From Tenggerimyces flavus (GTDB taxonomy: Bacteria; Actinomycetota; Actinomycetes; Propionibacteriales; Actinopolymorphaceae), in NCBI RefSeq assembly GCF_016907715.1, contig NZ_JAFBCM010000001.1, positions 3,472,001 through 3,536,000 on the forward strand: a stretch of DNA of 64,000 bases, in the 5' to 3' direction. Both the position numbers and the translations under genes were made by a program. The notes under the pieces are model-generated. The model was given only the letters and a program-made list of their open reading frames with translations. It searched no databases and was not told the origin of the DNA. Positions 58,305 to 64,000 of the stretch are shown one piece after another (the first letter of the stretch is position 1; every line of letters starts with the position of its first letter).

Positions 58305-59032
58305 TGACCGACGACAAGACTGAGGCAACGGCGACCACGCCCCAGCTCGTGCCCACGCAGCCGCCCCGTCCCGTCGAGCTGCGCCAGATGGTCGTGTCGC
58401 TGGTGCTCGACATCGGGCTCGCGCTCGGCACGTACTACGGCCTCCGCGCGTTCGGCGTGAGCATGTTCGCCGCGCTGCTGGCGGCGACGGTCGTGGCCGG
58501 GATCCGCGTCGTGTACGTCGCCGCGCGCGGACGCTCGTTCGACCCTTTCGCGATCTTCCTGCTCGGCACGTTCGGCATCGGCCTGATCCTGTCGTTCTTC
58601 ACCGGCGACGCGCGGTTCCTGCTCGCGAAGGACTCCGCGGGCGGCGCGATCGCGGGGCTGTGGTTCATCGCGTCGTGCTTCATCGGGCGGCCGCTGATCT
58701 TCTTCGCCTCGCGCCGCTTCCAGGCCCGTACGCCCGAGGCGCAGGCCGAGTGGGACGGCAAGTGGCGCGACAGCGCCGGCTTCCGTTCGGTGATGCGCAC
58801 GATGTCCGCGGTGTGGGGCGTCGGCCTGGTGGTCGAGGCCGCGATCAAGCTCGCGCTCGTCTACACGTTCCCGGTCGACGTCATGGTCGCCGTGAGCGCG
58901 GTGATGGGGCCGGCGACGTTCGGCCTACTGATCCTGTGGACGGTCTGGTACGTGATGCGCATCCAGCGCAAGGCCGCGGCCCTCGAGGCAGCCGAAGCCG
59001 CCGCGAAGACCGCGCCCGCGCCCGAGTCCTAG
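58301..59032 (+). CDS. VC0807/DUF3159-like membrane protein
   Basis: A 243-aa protein, start 58301 or the next Met at 58304, overlapping the oxygenase stop. Five to six membrane helices; LLAATVVAGIRVVYVAARGRSFDPFAIFLLG and LAKDSAGGAIAGLWFIAS are typical of VC0807-type proteins. The function of the family is not established. Coupling to the oxygenase gene implies co-regulation by the PadR protein. Confidence 0.72.
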   Translation: MMTDDKTEATATTPQLVPTQPPRPVELRQMVVSLVLDIGLALGTYYGLRAFGVSMFAALLAATVVAGIRVVYVAARGRSFDPFAIFLLGTFGIGLILSFFTGDARFLLAKDSAGGAIAGLWFIASCFIGRPLIFFASRRFQARTPEAQAEWDGKWRDSAGFRSVMRTMSAVWGVGLVVEAAIKLALVYTFPVDVMVAVSAVMGPATFGLLILWTVWYVMRIQRKAAALEAAEAAAKTAPAPES

Positions 59033-59035
59033 GTG

Positions 59036-59626
59036 TCAGGTCAGCGTCGCGCCGGGGTCAAGAAGCCAGGCGATGATGGTCGCCGCGCCGGCAAGGACGA
59101 CCACGACGGGAAGGACCCACCAGCGTAGGTGGATCGTCAACCGGGGTTGGTGGGTAATCGTTTCAGCACCTGCCGGGGCGGACGCCTTCCGCTGCTGGCT
59201 GAGTTCGATGGCGCGGTGAGGGTTGCGGTCGCCGAAGATCTCAGCCAGCAGCGAGTGGGAGAATGCCCAGACCCGGATCTCGCGCCCATCCCACAAGACG
59301 ACAGTCAAGTCGTCTCGGGCTTCGATGGTGTCGACCGCGCGCCAGGGCACGACATGGCAGAGCACGGGGTTGCGGATGACGAGGTGCGTCCGTGTGAGCT
59401 TCAGGCAGGGGTAGCCGCCGACTCGCCATATGAACCAGGTCAAGACCAGTAGCACCGACGCGCCGATGGCGCGACCAACGAGGCTGTGATCCACGCCGGG
59501 GTTGACCACGATGTACCAGCAGAGCGCCAGCGCCCCGGCGGTGAGCAACAAGGCGGAGATGGCCGTGCCAGGCCGTCGGAGCGTGACCGTGCTCGAACTG
59601 GGAAGGTTGGTCGTCGCCTGGGCCAC
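59036..59626 (-). CDS. PH-domain-like membrane protein
   Basis: A 196-aa protein from GTG 59626 (AQATTNLPSSSTVTLRRPG). Two membrane helices near residues 25-65 and one near 170-188 enclose a bacterial PH-like domain (LTRTHLVIRNPVLCHVVPWRAVDTIEARDDLTVVLWDGREIRV). It starts 8 nt downstream of the stop of the large secreted-protein gene, in the same direction, so it is likely co-transcribed. Function unknown. Confidence 0.75.
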   Translation of the reverse strand: MAQATTNLPSSSTVTLRRPGTAISALLLTAGALALCWYIVVNPGVDHSLVGRAIGASVLLVLTWFIWRVGGYPCLKLTRTHLVIRNPVLCHVVPWRAVDTIEARDDLTVVLWDGREIRVWAFSHSLLAEIFGDRNPHRAIELSQQRKASAPAGAETITHQPRLTIHLRWWVLPVVVVLAGAATIIAWLLDPGATLT

Positions 59627-59634
59627 AAGGGGTC

Positions 59635-62600
59635 CTAGGTGTCGCTGCCGCCGCCGAGGAGCTGGATGACGAGGATCATCGAGGCTCCTGGCTGGTCGAC
59701 CGTTCCCGCCACGTCCGTCGCCTGGGCCTGGACCGAGTAGATCCCGAGCCCCGGCGTGCGGGCGGTCCAGGTGCACGACCGCCGTGTCTGATCCGTGCAG
59801 GTGACCGTCGCCTGCACGGTCAGCGGCTTGCCGAGCAGGATCGGCGTGTACTGCACGCGCACCGACGAGACGCCCGACAAGGCGTCGGAGGCGGTGCCGC
59901 GGATCGTGCCGCCCAGGTTGATGATTCCCAGCGGTGGCCGGGTGACCGTCGTGCGCGGCCTGGTGCGGTCGATGTCGATGCCCTTGACCGTCGCCGAGGC
60001 CGAGTTGCCCACCCGGTCCTGCACGGTCCCGGTCGCCGACTGATCCTGGCCGTCCTGCGACAGCACCTTGTCCGAAGGGCAGCTCGCGACCCCGGACACC
60101 GCGTCGGCGCAGGTGAACTTCACCGTCACCGGAGCATTCCGCCACCCCGCCTCGTTCGGAGGCGGCGAGACCGAAGCGGTGATCAACGGCGGCGAGGAGT
60201 CGATGCCGACGTACGACAGCGCATGGCCACCGCTGTCGGAGGACGCCTCGATCACATGCACGCCGTCGCCCTCGACCCGGAACGGCTTGCCCTCGTAGGG
60301 GAACGGCTGCGCGCCGTCGATGCTCACCTGAGCGCCCTCGCCCTTGTCGAGGCCGCCGATGGTGATGTCCGGGCTGCGCGGGTACATGCCGGACTCGGGC
60401 GGCGGCGGGCGCAGGTCGATCGAGATGCCCTCGCTGGTCGGCTTGCCCTCCAGGCCGACGAAGTCCGTGCCCTTGTTCGAGCTCACGCCGACGTTGCCCG
60501 CACCGTCGACGAGCTGCACGGTGTACCCGGGCACTGTCGATGCTCCCGTGAGCGCCGCGGCGCCGGACCAGCGGCCGTTGCCGAGGTTCTGCAGCTCGAC
60601 CTTGCGCCAGACCCCGTCGCTGCCCTGGTACAGGACGACCCCGCGTTGGACGTCGGTGTCCGGCGTACGGACCGAGAACGTGACGAAGTTGCCGAGGATC
60701 GTTCCGCTGACCGGGCCGATCGCCGGCGGCGCCCAGTCGTCGGAGTCGGACCGGTAGACGGTGCCGGCGAGGTGGCTGTACAGCCGCTGCGTCGCGACGC
60801 CCTCGTCAGCCCAGACCTGACCCGGCATGAGCACAAGCGTGTCGCGCAGACCCTTCGCCGAGACGGTCGCGTTGACCGACTGCAGCTTCGCCGGGAACGC
60901 AGCCGAGGAGGCCTGCCGTTCCGGCTCGTTCGCCGACATGTCAATCGTGGGTTGACTGTAGACAGGGTCGACGTCCGCGATGTCCGTCGACGTCTGCTCC
61001 TCGATCAGCGCGCCGTGGACGGGCAGGCCGTCGTCGGCGGTGACGTCGAGCGTGAGTCGCGGCTGCACCGGACGGAAGTGCGTCACCTGCGGCAGCTGCC
61101 CCGCCACGGTCCAGTACTCGCCGCGCGAGCTCTCCTGCCGCTGTGTGTTCGGGTCCTGCGAGAACGGCGCCGTCCGCAGCGTGACCTCGGGCGGCAGCAG
61201 GTTCGTCGGCGGGGCCGGCAGCGTCGCCTCGGCCTCGCCGCCGTCCGCCCCGATGCGGTACGTCGGGAGCCCGTAGAACGTCGTCTGCTGCAGCACCTTC
61301 GCGTCGTACACGCCGACGACACCGAGGTCGCCGAAGTACTTCTGCTTGGCGAACAGCAGCGCCTGTCCCGCCGTCACGTCGACGCCCGGGTCGGGGTCGA
61401 TCGTGCTGTCGGTGAGGCCCTGCGCGTAGTGCGTCATCAACCGCTCGGAGTACGCGACGACGTCGGTGTCTCCGTACCCGAAGCCGGTGTTGCCGGTGAA
61501 CAAGGCGGAACGTCCGCTCGCTAGCTGCGCCCAGTCGCCCAGGCGCTTCTGGTCCGCCGGACCGGGAGCCGCCACCGCGATGTCCGGAACGTTCAACCCC
61601 GCATGGCAACCCATCGTGAACAGCACCGAACCCGCTGCCGGTGTGGCGTCCTCGGCCTCGAGGAGGTCGGCCTGCCCACCCGCGGTGAACTGGTCCGCCG
61701 GCAGTGCCTGGTAGTGGTTGTAGTGGGCGTTGACCGCGACGAAGCCGTCCGACGCGTTGTTCAGCGCGCCGAGCGCGTCGGCCGCCGTCCAACTGTCGGA
61801 GGTGTTGGTGTTCGTCGTCACCCTGCTGGACAGCGCCGACCCGACCGCCTGGCTGCCGTCGACGAGGAAGTCGTACCCGTACACGTCGCCGCTGCCAGGA
61901 TCCAGGACGCCGTTCGCGGACGTGTACTGATCCAGCTGAGCGGAGATCTCCGCCGGCGTCTCGACCAGCCGGCCGAGCGCGACGTCCGGCACGTACAGGC
62001 TGCCGTTCAGCCACGTCTGCGGGTCGAAGTCGCCGTACGGGTCGTCGGACAACGTGAGCCCGCTCGCGAGCGCGCGGGACGTCGCGGTGTCCTTGCCGCC
62101 GAACGAGGCGTCGGTGTACTCCTTCTCGTTCGCGATCGACGTCAGGTCGGGGATCCGGCCCTGAGGCAGCGCGTCGTCGGCGCCGATCAGCACGATGCTG
62201 CGGATGCCGGTGTACGTGCCGCGGACGTGGTCGACGACCTGGTTGATCGCGCCGACGACAGCGTTCGCCTTGGCCGGCGAGCACGGGTCGGCGTCCCAGT
62301 CCGCGTACGCGCCGGAGACGTCGACGGTCGAGTCGCTCTCGACCGGGACGACGACGCCCGCGACGTCCGAACGCGCGGCGTACACGTCGAGCTTGTCCAG
62401 CATGGGCTGGGTGGCCGACGCTCCGTACAGATCGCCCATCCGCTTGGCGTTCACCAAGATCAGCGTCTTTGCCGTCGCCGGGATCGGCAGCGACGGGAAC
62501 GTGCCCGCGCTACCGCCGCCGACGAACGTGCGCGGCTGGCAGGGCAGCGGGTCGGGACCCGGCTGCACCGACGCGCGCAGGATGTACGGCTTGTCGTCGC

Positions 62601-64000
62601 GCGCGCCGTTGTAGCCCGACACCTGGATCGTGAACGTGCCTTCGCGGTCGCTCTCCAGCACCGGGATCGACACCGACTCGGTGCTCGTCCCGCGCTGGAT
62701 CGACGTTGTGCGCAAGGGGATTCCTAGCAGTGGCGTGTCCTGCAGGCCGTTCGGCGCCACGTTGTCGCCGTCGGTCGCCGCCTGGTTCGCGCCGTCGTCG
62801 ACAGGCGTCGTACGGAGCGGCGTCGTCCGCAACGGCGTCGTCCGCAACGGTGTGCTCGGGATCGCCGCGCTCGGCCCGTACACGACCAGGTCGTAGTCGG
62901 CAGGAAGGTGCGACACCGAGATCCGCAGCGTCGAACCGACCTCCGGGGCGCGCAGCGTGAACAGGTCGATGTCGTCGGCCGAGGAGATGTGCGGCGCGTA
63001 CAGCGTCTCCGGCTCGATCGCCTTCGCGCCCTTGGGGTCGGCGCCCTCGTCGTGGCTGTCGTCCACGAGCTCCGGCGCGGTCGCGCCCGACGTGGCGGCG
63101 ATGCCGGCCGACCGGTCGAGCATCGTCGCGACCGACGCGGACGCCTGGTAGCTGCCCATCGTGGACGTCGGCTCGGCCTGGAAGACCAGCGTCTCGGCGG
63201 TCTTCTCGCCCGGGTAGGCACCGCCGCAGATGCCGTCGCCGTCGATCTCCGGAGAGAACGTCAGCTTCGAGCCGTCGACCACGGGCTCCGGTATCGAGTT
63301 GTCCTGGGCGGCGGCCGAGAGGCGGAGCCCGATTACCCCACCGAGGCGCGCCGAGCCCGGCACGTACCGGAAGCCGGGCGCCAACGCGACGGCGATCTCC
63401 AGCCCGCTGACCTCGTCGCACTTGATGGAGAAGTCCGTCGTGTACTCGACCAGGTCGTCCTTGCGGATCAATGCGTTGTCGAGGATCGTCTCGATCGGCC
63501 CGTCCTCGTACGCGACCTCGGTGCCGACGACGAGACCGGCCAGCAGGTCGCCGAGCCCGAGCTGGGTCAGGCCTCCGGCCGGCAGCAGCGCGAGCAGGGT
63601 CGCGACGGTGGCGTCCGGCTTGATCGCGTTCGCCGCTTGGGCATCGGCGAGAGTGGGGCAGGAAGCCGGCGCACACGTGACGAGCGACGGAACGGCACTG
63701 GTCGCCAGCGCACCGATCGGCGTCTGCTCGAGTGCGATGTCGGCCAGGAGTATGTTCCCGAGCGGCGCGTCCGTGCCGGCCAGGTCGACGTCGACGAGGT
63801 CGATCTGCTGGTCGTAGTAGGCGGACAGGTCGTCGCCGGCGAGCTCGAGGTTGAGCAGTGAGGTCGTCGTGGGGTCGACCCCGTTGCCGCAGTTGCTCGG
63901 CTGGCTCGCGAGGTATGCGCACCAGTCGCCGCCTGGCGGGTCGGGCAGCCTGTCGAGGGCGACACCGGCGAGCAGCAACGCGGACAGCGAGGTGGTCCGC
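59635..64000 (-). CDS. Very large extracellular protein with a caspase-like (C25/gingipain-type) region and Ig-like C-terminus (partial, N-terminus outside the window)
   Basis: About 1455 codons are visible and the frame is open to the right edge. Order seen: a Leu/Ala-rich region with DUF11-like adhesin features (FRYVPGSARLGG); pre-peptidase C-terminal-like beta domains (LFTLRAPEVGSTLRISVSHLPADYDLVVYGP); a tandem TPLRT repeat near residues 370-390 with further PLRTT elsewhere; a clan-CD protease-like core with KTLILVNAKRM, VNAHYNHYQALP and FTMGCHAGLNVPD, giving a His/Cys dyad; then Ig-like or PKD-like repeats. It is probably secreted or wall-bound. Protease activity is inferred, not proven. 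Confidence 0.72.
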   Translation of the reverse strand, partial: RTTSLSALLLAGVALDRLPDPPGGDWCAYLASQPSNCGNGVDPTTTSLLNLELAGDDLSAYYDQQIDLVDVDLAGTDAPLGNILLADIALEQTPIGALATSAVPSLVTCAPASCPTLADAQAANAIKPDATVATLLALLPAGGLTQLGLGDLLAGLVVGTEVAYEDGPIETILDNALIRKDDLVEYTTDFSIKCDEVSGLEIAVALAPGFRYVPGSARLGGVIGLRLSAAAQDNSIPEPVVDGSKLTFSPEIDGDGICGGAYPGEKTAETLVFQAEPTSTMGSYQASASVATMLDRSAGIAATSGATAPELVDDSHDEGADPKGAKAIEPETLYAPHISSADDIDLFTLRAPEVGSTLRISVSHLPADYDLVVYGPSAAIPSTPLRTTPLRTTPLRTTPVDDGANQAATDGDNVAPNGLQDTPLLGIPLRTTSIQRGTSTESVSIPVLESDREGTFTIQVSGYNGARDDKPYILRASVQPGPDPLPCQPRTFVGGGSAGTFPSLPIPATAKTLILVNAKRMGDLYGASATQPMLDKLDVYAARSDVAGVVVPVESDSTVDVSGAYADWDADPCSPAKANAVVGAINQVVDHVRGTYTGIRSIVLIGADDALPQGRIPDLTSIANEKEYTDASFGGKDTATSRALASGLTLSDDPYGDFDPQTWLNGSLYVPDVALGRLVETPAEISAQLDQYTSANGVLDPGSGDVYGYDFLVDGSQAVGSALSSRVTTNTNTSDSWTAADALGALNNASDGFVAVNAHYNHYQALPADQFTAGGQADLLEAEDATPAAGSVLFTMGCHAGLNVPDIAVAAPGPADQKRLGDWAQLASGRSALFTGNTGFGYGDTDVVAYSERLMTHYAQGLTDSTIDPDPGVDVTAGQALLFAKQKYFGDLGVVGVYDAKVLQQTTFYGLPTYRIGADGGEAEATLPAPPTNLLPPEVTLRTAPFSQDPNTQRQESSRGEYWTVAGQLPQVTHFRPVQPRLTLDVTADDGLPVHGALIEEQTSTDIADVDPVYSQPTIDMSANEPERQASSAAFPAKLQSVNATVSAKGLRDTLVLMPGQVWADEGVATQRLYSHLAGTVYRSDSDDWAPPAIGPVSGTILGNFVTFSVRTPDTDVQRGVVLYQGSDGVWRKVELQNLGNGRWSGAAALTGASTVPGYTVQLVDGAGNVGVSSNKGTDFVGLEGKPTSEGISIDLRPPPPESGMYPRSPDITIGGLDKGEGAQVSIDGAQPFPYEGKPFRVEGDGVHVIEASSDSGGHALSYVGIDSSPPLITASVSPPPNEAGWRNAPVTVKFTCADAVSGVASCPSDKVLSQDGQDQSATGTVQDRVGNSASATVKGIDIDRTRPRTTVTRPPLGIINLGGTIRGTASDALSGVSSVRVQYTPILLGKPLTVQATVTCTDQTRRSCTWTARTPGLGIYSVQAQATDVAGTVDQPGASMILVIQLLGGGSDT

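Noticed and set aside
1-64000. tRNA, rRNA, transposase or integrase genes
   Set aside because: None was seen on either strand by reading; a tRNA or IS search program could overturn this.

Overview
This window is a high-GC actinobacterial chromosome segment. Evidence for this: GTG/TTG starts are common, stop/start overlaps of the ATGA type are frequent, there is an F420 gene (cofC), a zinc-ribbon L28/L32 pair, an HU protein with a long Lys/Ala tail, a SepIVA-like gene and an NdgR-leuCD block. The gene content and order fit a Propionibacteriales- or Streptosporangiales-type soil actinomycete. I cannot name the species from sequence alone. No tRNA, rRNA, CRISPR array, insertion sequence or phage gene was recognised.

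Layout. 1-5.07 kb (mostly minus strand): an AfsR/SARP regulator cut by the window edge, a DUF2306-like membrane protein, a YbdK-type carboxylate-amine ligase and the IclR regulator of leucine synthesis (ndgR). 5.1-14.3 kb is conserved core: leuC-leuD, a methyltransferase, hup, a cold-shock-like gene with cofC, plsC-gpsA, a PLP trans-sulfuration enzyme and ddl. 14.28-15.59 kb is a gene-free stretch packed with hairpins and degenerate tandem repeats. 15.6-17.4 kb returns to core genes (DUF3515 lipoprotein, Lrp-type protein, thiL). 17.5-27.9 kb is an accessory block: a secreted protein, a flavoprotein and a zinc-ribbon/FHA protein in one cassette, a GH20 glycosidase carrying a seven-bladed lectin propeller, a NarL/DesK-type two-component system facing an ABC-2 transporter, and a small membrane protein. 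27.9-32.1 kb is core again (rpmB, DAK2/FakA-like kinase, recG). 32.1-35.4 kb is a small minus-strand metabolic insert (MetE-like, FAD oxidase, HAD). 35.4-45.6 kb is a long core run: rsmD-coaD-sepIVA, then yceD-rpmF-rnc-mutM-acyltransferase, a small coiled-coil gene and smc.

After smc the usual neighbour ftsY is absent and accessory genes follow: an FhuF-like iron reductase behind a DtxR/IdeR-type box, a BlaI-M56 peptidase pair, a membrane protein, then a block of about 7.5 kb flanked by two inverted copies of a repeat of about 137 bp. The block holds a decayed aldo/keto reductase, cydABDC (cytochrome bd oxidase and its assembly exporter) and an LLM-type oxidoreductase. Beyond it lie a PadR regulator divergent from a carotenoid oxygenase, two membrane proteins and a very large secreted protein with a caspase-like core that leaves the window.

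How genes work together. Leucine synthesis is governed by the divergent IclR protein through a palindrome between the genes. plsC-gpsA supply phospholipid precursors. BlaI probably controls itself and, judging by matching palindromes, possibly the cyd operon. The most unusual material is the cyd operon itself (palindromic element inside cydD, a compact CydD nucleotide-binding domain, CydB lacking two membrane helices), the branched hairpin elements at 14.3-15.4 kb, and the secreted/flavoprotein/FHA cassette at 17.6-21.0 kb.
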